Positions 8,354 through 16,575 of a stretch of 64,000 bases of DNA are shown here, in pieces. The stretch is from the NCBI RefSeq assembly GCF_001655615.1, contig NZ_CP011567.1, forward strand, positions 5,093,001 to 5,157,000, written 5' to 3'. The stretch comes from Pseudomonas sp. GR 6-02 (lineage in GTDB: Bacteria; Pseudomonadota; Gammaproteobacteria; Pseudomonadales; Pseudomonadaceae). The notes under the pieces were generated by a model. The model was not told where the DNA came from. It searched no databases and worked only from the letters and a program-made list of their open reading frames with translations. The translations under genes were made by a program, and so were the position numbers. The first letter of the stretch is position 1; the number at the start of each line of letters is the position of its first letter.

Positions 8354-9448
8354 TCAGATATTGGCGCGCAACACGCTGGCCGGCAGCGGCTCTCCGCGCT
8401 CAACGCTGGCCGCCACGGCATCCATCAGACCACTCAACTCATACCCCTGGGCCTTCAGCCAGGCCTGATCGTAATAGGTGTCGGCATAGCGCTCGCCGCC
8501 ATCGCACAGAATCGCCACGATCGACCCCGACTCCCCCGCCGTCGCCATCTGCTGGGCCGCCATCAAGGCGCCGATCAGGTTGGTCCCGCTCGAACCACCC
8601 ACCCGTCGCCCCAAACGTTGTGCCAGGTAATGCATGGCTGCCAGTGACAAGGCGTCCGGCACCTTGACCATCGCGTCGATGACTTTGGGCAGGAACGACG
8701 CCTCGACACGCGGCCGGCCAATGCCTTCAATCCGTGACCCGTGATCGAGGCGCAGGCTGGCGTCGCCGGTCTTGTAGTAATCGAAAAACACCGAACGCTC
8801 GGCATCGGCGCACAGCACACGGGTGCAATGCTGGCGATAGCGCACGTAACGGCCCAGCGTCGCGGTGGTGCCGCCGGTGCCAGGGCTGGAAATCAGCCAG
8901 CTCGGTTCCGGGTGCTGCTCGAAGCGCATCTGATGGAAGATCGATTCGGCGATGTTGTTGTTCGCTCGCCAGTCGGTGGCGCGTTCGGCGTAGGTGAACT
9001 GGTCGATGAAATGCCCGTCGTGTTCGTGAGCCAGGCGTTCGGACTCAGCGTAAATCTGCGTCGGATCGTCCACCAGATGGCTCTTGCCACCGTAGAAAGC
9101 GATTTGCGCGATCTTTTCCTTGGACGTGCTCGCGGGCATCACCGCAATGAACGGCAAACCCAGCAGCCGGGCGAAGTACGCCTCGGAAATCGCCGTCGAA
9201 CCGCTGGACGCTTCAATCACCGGCGCACCGGGCTTGAGCCAGCCGTTACACAGCGCATAGAGGAACAACGAGCGCGCCAGCCGATGTTTCAGGCTGCCGG
9301 TGGGATGGCTCGACTCATCCTTGAAGTACAACTCGATGCCCGGCAACCCCGGCAGCGGCAAGGGGATCAGGTGGGTGTCGGCGCTACGCTGGAAGTCGGC
9401 TTCGATGATCCGGATGGCTTCGCGGGCCCACTGTCGGTTGTCGCTCAT
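8354..9448 (-). CDS. PLP-dependent enzyme of the cysteine synthase family
   Basis: The 364-residue protein is a fold-type II PLP enzyme. The Schiff-base lysine lies in HPTGSLKHR near residue 54, the [12 protein letters not shown] substrate loop near 80, the phosphate loop is [14 protein letters not shown] near 190, and the C-terminal [12 protein letters not shown] is conserved. The family includes cysteine synthases and L-cysteine desulfhydrases; this branch (about 360 residues, PTGSLK) is often annotated as a desulfhydrase, so hydrogen sulphide release from cysteine is plausible but not proven. It is transcribed towards the palindrome at 8316. Confidence 0.8.
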   Translation of the reverse strand: MSDNRQWAREAIRIIEADFQRSADTHLIPLPLPGLPGIELYFKDESSHPTGSLKHRLARSLFLYALCNGWLKPGAPVIEASSGSTAISEAYFARLLGLPFIAVMPASTSKEKIAQIAFYGGKSHLVDDPTQIYAESERLAHEHDGHFIDQFTYAERATDWRANNNIAESIFHQMRFEQHPEPSWLISSPGTGGTTATLGRYVRYRQHCTRVLCADAERSVFFDYYKTGDASLRLDHGSRIEGIGRPRVEASFLPKVIDAMVKVPDALSLAAMHYLAQRLGRRVGGSSGTNLIGALMAAQQMATAGESGSIVAILCDGGERYADTYYDQAWLKAQGYELSGLMDAVAASVERGEPLPASVLRANI

Positions 9449-9698
9449 GATGGTTTTCTCGTTGAATCAGGCAAGAGTCGGCCTTGTCGCAAGGCTCAGT
9501 CCACAAGCTTAGGAAAAAACCTACATCACGCACAGATACAGCTGGGGTTCAATACGTCCGGCAACTGCTAGGCTCAGGCCTTTGCTGACCGGGCACGTTG
9601 TAACGGTATATAACAAAAAAGAATATAACTTTTGTTTTAACAACCAACGGTACGGGTTAGGGTGTGCCACCTTTTGAATTCATCGATGGAGAGCGACC

Positions 9699-10886
9699 TT
9701 GCCTCTGCGTAGCACGTTCACGCGTTTCTTTCAGTTGGAAGCTGCCAGCGGTCTGCTATTGATCGCCGCAGCTGTCCTGGCCCTGATCATCAACAATTCA
9801 TCGCTGTCGTGGCTCTATAACGGCCTGCTGGACACCCCCGTGGTGGCTCAGATCGGCGCGCTGAAAATCGCCAAGCCATTGCTGCTGTGGATCAACGACG
9901 GCCTGATGGCCCTGTTCTTCCTGTTGATCGGCCTGGAAGTGAAGCGCGAAGTCCTCGACGGCCAACTGTCGAAACCGTCGCAGATCGTCCTGCCCGGCGC
10001 GGCCGCAATTGGCGGCATGGTGGTGCCGGCGCTGATCTACTGGTTCCTCAACCGCGATAACCCGTCCGCGCTGAGTGGCTGGGCCATCCCGACGGCTACC
10101 GACATTGCCTTCGCCCTTGGCGTGCTGGCCCTGCTGGGTAAACGCGTGCCAGTGTCGCTGAAACTGTTCCTGATGACCCTGGCGATCATCGATGACCTTG
10201 GCGCAATCATCATCATTGCGATCTTCTATTCCGGCGCTCTGTCGACCCTGTCCCTGGCGCTGGCCGCGGCCTGCATCGCGGCCTTGATCGGAATGAACCG
10301 ACTTGGTGTGGTGAAACTCGGGCCGTACATGATCATCGGGCTGATCCTTTGGGTCTGCGTACTCAAGAGCGGCGTGCATGCGACGCTGGCGGGTGTGACC
10401 CTGGCCTTCTGCATTCCACTGCGCACGAAAAACGCCGAGCCTTCGCCGCTGCTGACCCTGGAGCATGCCCTGCATCCGTGGGTGGCCTACGGCATCCTGC
10501 CGCTGTTTGCCTTCGCCAACGCTGGCTTGTCCCTGAGCGGCGTGACCGTCGAAAGCTTCACCCATCATGTACCGATGGGCATCGCCGTCGGCCTGCTGTT
10601 GGGCAAGACCGTCGGTGTCTTCGGCCTGACCTGGCTGGCGGTAAAAATCGGCATCGCCGCCCTGCCCCAAGGCGCCAACTGGGGCCAGATTTTGGGGGTG
10701 GCGATCCTTTGCGGCATCGGCTTCACCATGAGCCTGTTCGTCGGTTCCCTGGCCTTCGTGCCGGGCGCCAGTGAATATGCCGGGATGGACCGCATGGGTA
10801 TTCTGACCGGCTCGATCCTGGCGGCATTGATCGGTTATGCGGTGACGGCGGCGGCGAGCCGCAAGAGTGCTGCGCTGCCTTCCTGA
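9699..10886 (+). CDS. nhaA: Na+/H+ antiporter NhaA
   Basis: The 395-residue inner-membrane protein has about 12 hydrophobic segments and NhaA signatures: [24 protein letters not shown] near 65-88, the two neighbouring Asp in [10 protein letters not shown] near 167, and [15 protein letters not shown] near 137. It exports sodium in exchange for protons at alkaline pH. The start is TTG 9699, preceded by GGAGAG; no upstream ATG fits. The 250-base upstream region is AT-rich and holds an inverted AACAAAA/TTTTGTT at 9612-9636, which could be an operator for this gene or for the divergent PLP enzyme. Confidence 0.93.
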   Translation: MPLRSTFTRFFQLEAASGLLLIAAAVLALIINNSSLSWLYNGLLDTPVVAQIGALKIAKPLLLWINDGLMALFFLLIGLEVKREVLDGQLSKPSQIVLPGAAAIGGMVVPALIYWFLNRDNPSALSGWAIPTATDIAFALGVLALLGKRVPVSLKLFLMTLAIIDDLGAIIIIAIFYSGALSTLSLALAAACIAALIGMNRLGVVKLGPYMIIGLILWVCVLKSGVHATLAGVTLAFCIPLRTKNAEPSPLLTLEHALHPWVAYGILPLFAFANAGLSLSGVTVESFTHHVPMGIAVGLLLGKTVGVFGLTWLAVKIGIAALPQGANWGQILGVAILCGIGFTMSLFVGSLAFVPGASEYAGMDRMGILTGSILAALIGYAVTAAASRKSAALPS

Positions 10887-11007
10887 ACGATAGAGAACAC
10901 TCTTAGCAACATTGAGGATTCGTCCTACAGTCACGATTAGCCACGTTCGTTAACGTCGCGCAGCCCCCTCTTTGGGGGTTGCCGATGGACGAGCGAAAGG
11001 ACAATCA

Positions 11008-12189
11008 GTGGCTGGCCACAAGGACATCCCCCGGGTACAAAACCCACCGTCAGGTGACGGGCATCACGTCACTCACCGATTCATGACGGCCACCGAATTG
11101 GCCGAGCGTGATGCCAGACAAAACGCCCACGACGCCATGTTCGCAAGGCAGCAGGCCTTCGAAGACAGCGTTCTGGTCCCGACGAAAAAAGACGACGTTG
11201 CCCGCTCAGGATGCGTGTTCGCCAAGTCCTGCAAACTGCCCGATGCAATCATCGACTACACGAATCCCTCCGGCGTTGTTCCGACCGACAGCCTGAAAGA
11301 CTACGGCGAACTGGTTCTACTCGGCGCTCGCGAGGCCGATGAAACCGGTGTGGTGCCGCTGAAGAAAATCAGTGGCACCGCCATCCCTGCGGGTTTCGGC
11401 AGCTTCGCCCTGAGTGGCTCAGCGTTCGCCGCATTACCCGCCGTCGCAGTCAGCACCGCTGCGGCCACCCTGGCAGGTCTGGTGGCCCTGGTCATGCCGT
11501 CGAGCCTTGGCGACAGCTCGCTCTACACCGAAGACCAACTGCGATCCCTCAAACAGGCCCGTACTCGTGTGCGTCTGCGGGTCGAGCAACAAGCTGATGG
11601 CAGTCTCAAGGGATACGGTTTCTACACTGGCAAAAACCGTGACTGGGAGATGGTCGACGTCGTGCAATTCAGCTTGCGCGGCAGTCAGCAAGTGGCTGAT
11701 CTCGGGGACGGCGTTGAGCTGATCTGGACGCCGGCCGAGGACGGCTCAAGCACCCTCGGCATCCCCGCTTTGGAAGCTGCGCCACAAGCGCCGCACATCT
11801 GGGTTTACCCGCCGACGAAGGCGGCTGACAGCATCATCGTGAATCCGGTTTATCCGCCGGAGTACAAGGATTTCATTCTTGTGTTTCCGGCGGATTCGGG
11901 GGTGTTGCCGGTTTATATTGTGGTGAGTGTTGCAGACCACAAATATCATCCGGCGCCAAACGGGCTTACCGCTTTTCCTGATGCCACACCGGCAAAACAG
12001 AAGACTCGGGTCAAAGGTAGAGGCACCCGAATGCGCTGGAGAACGGCTGAAGGGCGAATTCTAGAATGGGATTATCAGCATGGAGCAGTAGAAATGTATG
12101 ACAAACGAGGTCGCCATCTGGGTGAGTTTGACGCTGAAACAGGTAATCAAAACAAGCCGGCGGATCCGAAAAGAAGGATAGAACCGTGA
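11008..12189 (+). CDS. S-type pyocin-like bacteriocin with colicin E3-type rRNase domain
   Basis: The 393-residue protein starts at GTG 11008 after AAAGGA. A central pyocin-S domain (about residues 90-310, with LYTEDQLRSLKQARTRVRLR and HIWVYPPT) is followed by a C-terminal colicin E3/cloacin-type nuclease. The nuclease keeps Asp355, His358, Glu362 and Arg390, with the same spacing as Asp510, His513, Glu517 and Arg545 of colicin E3, which cuts 16S rRNA near A1493. Compared with large S pyocins, the receptor-binding domain is missing; the first 90 residues (HKDIPRVQNPPSGDGHHVTHR) must serve for delivery. A hairpin at 10962-10981 lies in the leader. The immunity gene overlaps its stop. Confidence 0.85.
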   Translation: MAGHKDIPRVQNPPSGDGHHVTHRFMTATELAERDARQNAHDAMFARQQAFEDSVLVPTKKDDVARSGCVFAKSCKLPDAIIDYTNPSGVVPTDSLKDYGELVLLGAREADETGVVPLKKISGTAIPAGFGSFALSGSAFAALPAVAVSTAAATLAGLVALVMPSSLGDSSLYTEDQLRSLKQARTRVRLRVEQQADGSLKGYGFYTGKNRDWEMVDVVQFSLRGSQQVADLGDGVELIWTPAEDGSSTLGIPALEAAPQAPHIWVYPPTKAADSIIVNPVYPPEYKDFILVFPADSGVLPVYIVVSVADHKYHPAPNGLTAFPDATPAKQKTRVKGRGTRMRWRTAEGRILEWDYQHGAVEMYDKRGRHLGEFDAETGNQNKPADPKRRIEP

Positions 12190-12422
12190 ACCACGTAATT
12201 TATGCTTTTGATAAAGAAACAGAAGCGCTGGTATTCGAAGTGCCTGTCCCGGCAGACGGCATTGCACAGCTGAGGGCGATAATGAGTTGGACTGAGGCTG
12301 AAGAAGAAATCTATGGCTATGACCTTGATTCCCAGCAGATAACAAAACTGGAAACATTAGTCGGTCGATCATTTTACGATCCACAATACGATTTTCAGCT
12401 CGGTTGTTATGCAAGCAAGTAA
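12186..12422 (+). CDS. Probable immunity protein to the E3-type bacteriocin
   Basis: The 78-residue acidic protein starts at GTG 12186, overlapping the toxin stop as GTGA. It is rich in Glu and Asp (SWTEAEEEIYGYDLDS), as expected for a protein that masks a basic nuclease. It does not look like classical ImmE3; it resembles the small DUF7683-type proteins often found behind pyocin-like toxins. The function is inferred from position, size and charge. Confidence 0.75.
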   Translation: MNHVIYAFDKETEALVFEVPVPADGIAQLRAIMSWTEAEEEIYGYDLDSQQITKLETLVGRSFYDPQYDFQLGCYASK

Positions 12423-12447
12423 ATGCTCTGGTTCAACTCCACAGCCC

Positions 12448-12490
12448 AAAAGAAAACCCCGACCAGCTCACCTGATCGGGGTTTTCTTTT
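12448..12490. terminator. Bidirectional terminator after the bacteriocin pair
   Basis: A 15-base stem (AAAAGAAAACCCCGA with TCGGGGTTTTCTTTT) has A- and T-rich ends on both sides. It closes both the immunity gene and the convergent lipoprotein gene. Confidence 0.92.
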
Positions 12491-12505
12491 ACCCTACATT
12501 CCCGC

Positions 12506-12970
12506 TTAGTGCGAAACGCGGCTGGTCCCACCCACAGTGGAGATCCGCACACGCTCACCCACACGGAACACTTCGTTTGGCTGAACTTCCTGCACGTAGG
12601 CGCGCATGCTGCCATCGTCTTCGCGCACGGTGATTTCGACGCCTTGAGTGCGGGTCAGGCCTTCTTCGGCAGCCGACCCCACCAGGCCACCCGCTACAGC
12701 GCCGATGACCGCTGCAACGATGCTGCCGCGACCACCGCCGACGGCGCTACCGCCGACGCCACCCACGACTGCGCCCGCAGCGCTGCCGATCGGGGTCTTG
12801 GTGCCTTCGATTTTCACCGGACGCAGGGATTCGATGGTGCCCATGCGAATCGTCTGCACGCGACGCGCTTCGTCACGGGAGTAGGAGTCACCGGTCAGGC
12901 TCGATTGGCAACCGGAGAGCAACATCGCCATCGTGGAAAAGGAAGCAACCAGCAAAACAGACTTACGCAT
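12506..12970 (-). CDS. Glycine-zipper lipoprotein (SlyB/PCP family)
   Basis: The 154-residue protein has a lipobox (LLSGCQ, Cys21) and a glycine-zipper hairpin near residues 60-100 (GSAAGAVVGGVGGSAVGG, then AAVIGAVAGGLVGSAAEE). This is the 17-kDa antigen/SlyB architecture of outer-membrane lipoproteins. The C-terminal third is a small beta domain with VGERVRI. I chose 12970 because the lipoprotein signal starts there (MRKSVLLV); a longer in-frame extension has no signal. Confidence 0.85.
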   Translation of the reverse strand: MRKSVLLVASFSTMAMLLSGCQSSLTGDSYSRDEARRVQTIRMGTIESLRPVKIEGTKTPIGSAAGAVVGGVGGSAVGGGRGSIVAAVIGAVAGGLVGSAAEEGLTRTQGVEITVREDDGSMRAYVQEVQPNEVFRVGERVRISTVGGTSRVSH

Positions 12971-13138
12971 AGCATCAAACTCCATAGGACAGGTATCCAT
13001 TAAAACCCGCAGCTTGACGCCTGTCACGGCATCGCCCGGATAAAATTGGTTTCATTCAGGCCTGGTACAGGCACTTTGCGAACTCACCATACAGTAGCGT
13101 CACATTACGAAATCTGCGCCGCTGACCCAAGGAATATC

Positions 13139-13375
13139 ATGGATTACTTCATCATTGTCGTCACGACCATCGCCGGTTTGTACTTCCATTGGTGGTTGTA
13201 CGTGCGGATAAAACGCTGGGGGGACCGCGATCTGGCGTTGTCACTGGCGGGTAAAGACGAACAAAAAAGAGCCTTCATGCTCCAGCAACTGGCGAACGCT
13301 CAAGCGCAGAAGATCAAGCGTCGGGACCTGCCACAGTGGCTAGAGGCCGCTGCGGCAGGGTATCCCGATCGGTAG
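13139..13375 (+). CDS. Small single-span membrane protein
   Basis: The 78-residue protein has one N-terminal membrane segment (residues 3-22, YFIIVVTTIAGLYFHWWLY) and a charged cytoplasmic tail ending in DLPQWLEAAAAGYPDR. AAGGA lies six bases before ATG 13139. I do not recognise a named family. It converges on pdxH with five bases between the stops. Confidence 0.65.
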   Translation: MDYFIIVVTTIAGLYFHWWLYVRIKRWGDRDLALSLAGKDEQKRAFMLQQLANAQAQKIKRRDLPQWLEAAAAGYPDR

Positions 13376-13380
13376 ACCGT

Positions 13381-14028
13381 TTACGGGGCCAGGCGCTCAC
13401 GCACCCAGTCAGCACCCTGCAAGCGGTAGTTGAGGCGATCGTGCAGACGGCTCGGACGGCCCTGCCAGAATTCGATGCGCTCCGGTAGCAAACGATAACC
13501 GCCCCAGTGTTCGGGGCAGTGCGGCTGGCTATCGCTGAAACGCTGCTCCGTGTCCTTGAGCAGCGCCTCCAGTTCGCCGCGATCGGCGATCACCCGGCTC
13601 TGGGGCGACGCCCAGGCACCGAGACGACTGCCCAGAGGGCGAACCTGGTAGTAGGCGTCGGACTCTTCAGGCGTGACCTTCACCACCCGCCCTTCGATGC
13701 GCACCTGGCGCTCCAGGGCCGGCCAGAAGAACGTCATGGCTGCAAATGGATTGGCTGCCAATTGCTGCCCCTTGTCGCTCTCGTAGTTGGTGAAGAAGGT
13801 GAAGCCCTGCTCGTCCAGGCCCTTGAGCAGCAGAATGCGGCAATGCGGCCGACCGTCCTGATCGACGGTGGCCAACGTCATGGCATTCGCCTCCACCGGT
13901 ACCTGCTCGGTTTTCACCGCATCGGCAAACCACTGATGGAACAGTGCGAACGGCTCGGCCGGGGCTTGCGCCTCGGTCAAGCCATCTCGGGTGTAATCGC
14001 GACGCATATCTGCCAAGGGCCGGGTCAT
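13381..14028 (-). CDS. pdxH: Pyridoxine/pyridoxamine 5'-phosphate oxidase
   Basis: The 215-residue protein is full length for PdxH. FMN and substrate motifs are clear: [25 protein letters not shown] near 48-72, [17 protein letters not shown] near 77-93, [15 protein letters not shown] near 100-114, and the C-terminal RPSRLHDR near 192. It oxidises pyridoxine or pyridoxamine phosphate to pyridoxal phosphate using FMN and O2. It starts 25 bases upstream of the OmpA gene that lies beyond it on the other side, both on the minus strand with separate leaders. Confidence 0.95.
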   Translation of the reverse strand: MTRPLADMRRDYTRDGLTEAQAPAEPFALFHQWFADAVKTEQVPVEANAMTLATVDQDGRPHCRILLLKGLDEQGFTFFTNYESDKGQQLAANPFAAMTFFWPALERQVRIEGRVVKVTPEESDAYYQVRPLGSRLGAWASPQSRVIADRGELEALLKDTEQRFSDSQPHCPEHWGGYRLLPERIEFWQGRPSRLHDRLNYRLQGADWVRERLAP

Positions 14029-14052
14029 GGCGCATTCCTTTTGGTTAATGAA

Positions 14053-15051
14053 TCACTGCTTTGTGGCATCGGTGGCGGTGGCGCTCTTCGAATCGACAGC
14101 GGCTTTAGCCGGAGCGGTCTTTTTCGCGGGTGCCTTTTTGGCTGGAGCCTTGGCGGCCGCTTTCTTGGCCGGTGCCTTTTTCTTCGACGAGGCAGCGGTT
14201 TTTTTCGCAGCCGGTTCCGGGGTCACAGGCTTGGCCACTGGCTTGACGTCTTGCGCGACGACTTTGGTTACCGGTGCCGGAGCCGGCATATTGTACTTGC
14301 TCAGCAGCGCGGCCATGGTGTCTTGCGGCGTCAACAACAGCTCGACGCGACGGTTCAAGGCGCGACCTTCAGCACTGTCGTTGGCGGCGCGCGGTGCGTC
14401 ACCGCCCATGCCGCGCAACATCAGGCGATCACGCTGCAGACCGCTGAGACGGAAGATCGCTGCCACCGCCTGGGCGCGTTCCTGGCTCAGTTTCACGTTG
14501 GCCGGTGCGGCACCCGACGTATCACTGTGGCCGAGTACCAGCACGGCAGTCTTTGGATCGGCTTCGAGGATTTTCGCGACACGGGTGAACGGAGCGAGGG
14601 TCACCGGCAGCAGCATGGCCGGGCGGTCCGGGTTGAACGAGCCTTCCACCGGAGCCGTGACGACCAGCACATTTTCACGGCGCTCGAGTTGCAGGTTGCT
14701 GCCCTTGACCGCCTCGCGCAGGCGCGGCTCATAGTCGTCAAGCCAGGCTTGGGTGATTTTCGGATCGGGCATCGGCACGGCTGCTTTGGCAGTGCTGGTG
14801 CTCTGCTCCTTACCGCCGAACGGCCACCACCATTTGCCTCCGGCATCGGCTTCAGCCTTGGCGACGGGTACTGCGGCAGCTGGTTTCAGGGGTGCCGGGG
14901 ACGGGGACGGGGCGGGTTCTTTAGTCGCGACCTTGTCGGATGAACCGAACGGCCACCAACTGCTGCCACCTGCGGCATCATTTTGTGGGGTTTGTGCACA
15001 ACCGGTGATAGCGAAGCACAGGGCCAGGGCGAGGGTTTTATTGGACGACAT
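14053..15051 (-). CDS. OmpA-family lipoprotein with histone-like Lys/Ala/Pro tail
   Basis: The 332-residue protein has a lipobox (AITGCAQ, Cys18), two WWPFG motifs (near 33 and 75), an OmpA-like peptidoglycan-binding domain (about 150-240, LGHSDTSGAAPANVKLSQERAQAV, NRRVELLL) and a C-terminal tail of about 50 residues made of AKKAPAKK-type repeats like histone H1 or AlgP. The domain should anchor the outer membrane to peptidoglycan; the tail is very basic and of unknown role. In P. aeruginosa PA1048 lies next to pdxH in the same way. Confidence 0.85.
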   Translation of the reverse strand: MSSNKTLALALCFAITGCAQTPQNDAAGGSSWWPFGSSDKVATKEPAPSPSPAPLKPAAAVPVAKAEADAGGKWWWPFGGKEQSTSTAKAAVPMPDPKITQAWLDDYEPRLREAVKGSNLQLERRENVLVVTAPVEGSFNPDRPAMLLPVTLAPFTRVAKILEADPKTAVLVLGHSDTSGAAPANVKLSQERAQAVAAIFRLSGLQRDRLMLRGMGGDAPRAANDSAEGRALNRRVELLLTPQDTMAALLSKYNMPAPAPVTKVVAQDVKPVAKPVTPEPAAKKTAASSKKKAPAKKAAAKAPAKKAPAKKTAPAKAAVDSKSATATDATKQ

Positions 15052-15164
15052 TGGGTATCCACAAAATGAGGTAATGAAAAGTCAGCCGGGGCGCCCCCGG
15101 CTAAACAGACGCTTTGAAACCACAAAGGCTTTCGGGTTCCAGCCCTGGCCCCCTTAAGCGTGAT

Positions 15165-16316
15165 TTACAGACAAGTGGCCAGTACTCGCACAAGCTTTTG
15201 CGCTCGTGGATCCATCAAGACGTACGGCCCCAGCGTATTTGTCACAAAACCGAAGGCCACATCATGTTCCGGATCAGCAAAACCGATGGAGCCGCCAGCA
15301 CCCGGGTGACCGAACGCCCGTGGGCCGAGGCCGTAGGTGGCGTTGGGTACGTCCGGTTGATCGAGCATGCAACCCAGACCGAAGCGGGTCTGGGTCAATA
15401 AAGTCTTGTCTTCGCCAACGCTGTGTTCGCGGGTCAGCTCGTCGAGCATTTCGCTTTCCAGCAGGCTGCCATCGAGCAGTCCGGCGTAGAAACCGGCCAG
15501 GCTGCGGGCGTTGCCGTGGCCATTGGCGGCCGGCTGCTGCATGCGCCGCCATTCCGGCTTGTTGGTGCTGGTCATGATCGACGGCGGGTTGGTGAAGGCC
15601 CGGGTGGTCATGGCCGTCGGTTCGCGCATGGTCACCTGCAGCAAGCGCTGGGCCGCGACATCGCCGACGTTGCCCTTGCTGCGGGCGATGTGCGCCACGC
15701 GATGGAACTCTGAATCGGCCAGGCCGACGTGGAAATCCAGCCCCAAGGGCTTGGCAACCCGCGCCACGATGGACTCGCCCGGCCCACGACCGTCGGCGCG
15801 CCGCAGCAATTCACCGACCAGCCAGCCATAGGTTATTGCCGCATAACCGTGACCTTGGCCCGGCGTCCACCAGGGTGCTTCGGCGGCCAAAGCATTGACC
15901 ATGGTCTGCCAGTCGTAAAGTGCCTCAGGAGGCAGCAACTCGCGCAAGGCCGGCAGACCCGCCTGATGGCAGAGCAAGTGGCGCAGCGTCACGGATTCTT
16001 TACCGGCGGCGGCAAATTCGGGCCAGTAGCGGGCGACCGGGGCATCGAGTTGCAGCTTGCCTTCAGCCACCAATTGCAGCGCCGTCACGGCGGTGAAGGT
16101 TTTGGTGCAGGAGAACAGGTTGGCGATGGTATCGCTGTGCCAAGCCTCATGGCCGTCCTTGTCGGCGGTACCGGCCCAAAGGTCGAGGACGGTTTCACCA
16201 CCGATCCGGATGCACAACGCCGCGCCGCGTTCCTGAGGATCGTCGAACAGCGCTGCAAACGCTTCACGCACCGCTTCGAACTTAAGCTCGTAATGACCCT
16301 GAATCTGCACCCGCAA
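15165..16316 (-). CDS. Beta-lactamase-fold serine esterase (EstB type)
   Basis: The 383-residue protein is a class C beta-lactamase-like serine hydrolase. The Ser-x-x-Lys motif is SCTK near residues 69-72, Tyr lies in YAAITYGWL near 160, and a HPGAGGS motif near 334 takes the place of Lys-Thr-Gly. These features point to carboxylesterase or peptidase activity and not to antibiotic hydrolysis. There is no clear signal peptide, so it is probably cytoplasmic. It lies between the OmpA gene and the large hydrolase, as in the PA1047-PA1048 order. Confidence 0.85.
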   Translation of the reverse strand: MRVQIQGHYELKFEAVREAFAALFDDPQERGAALCIRIGGETVLDLWAGTADKDGHEAWHSDTIANLFSCTKTFTAVTALQLVAEGKLQLDAPVARYWPEFAAAGKESVTLRHLLCHQAGLPALRELLPPEALYDWQTMVNALAAEAPWWTPGQGHGYAAITYGWLVGELLRRADGRGPGESIVARVAKPLGLDFHVGLADSEFHRVAHIARSKGNVGDVAAQRLLQVTMREPTAMTTRAFTNPPSIMTSTNKPEWRRMQQPAANGHGNARSLAGFYAGLLDGSLLESEMLDELTREHSVGEDKTLLTQTRFGLGCMLDQPDVPNATYGLGPRAFGHPGAGGSIGFADPEHDVAFGFVTNTLGPYVLMDPRAQKLVRVLATCL

Positions 16317-16444
16317 CTCTCCCGGATAAACGCTCTACAAAGTGGCCCGCATTGTTCCAGCCCTTGAGGGATTTGGGAACAGGATCGGGTCGGATGGTCG
16401 CCCGGTTATGGAAATGCCGCAGACATCAACGATGCGATCCCCGT

Positions 16445-16562
16445 GACGAGGGGGGCTTGCCCTCGTTCGACTGCGAAGCGGTCGCAAAAACCTGTATTTG
16501 CGGTGCATCTGTAGGCATGGGGGCCGCTTCGCGGCCCAACGGGGGCAAGCCCCCTCGCCACA
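16445..16562. repeat. REPIN-like inverted repeat
   Basis: The arm GACGAGGGGGGCTTGCCC at 16445-16462 is inverted as GGGCAAGCCCCCTCGCC at 16543-16559. An inner hairpin (GGGCCGCTTCGCGGCCC) lies near 16522. This is the two-REP arrangement typical of REPINs. Confidence 0.85.
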
Positions 16563-16575
16563 GGTGTATCAGGAA

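Noticed and set aside
10962..10981. CCCCC/GGGGG hairpin as the nhaA terminator
   Set aside because: No T-run follows, and it lies 76 bases after nhaA inside the leader of the bacteriocin gene; it could as well be a leader structure.
11008..12422. Remnant prophage or tailocin around the bacteriocin
   Set aside because: Neighbours are nhaA and an envelope lipoprotein; no phage structural, lysis or regulator genes are present.
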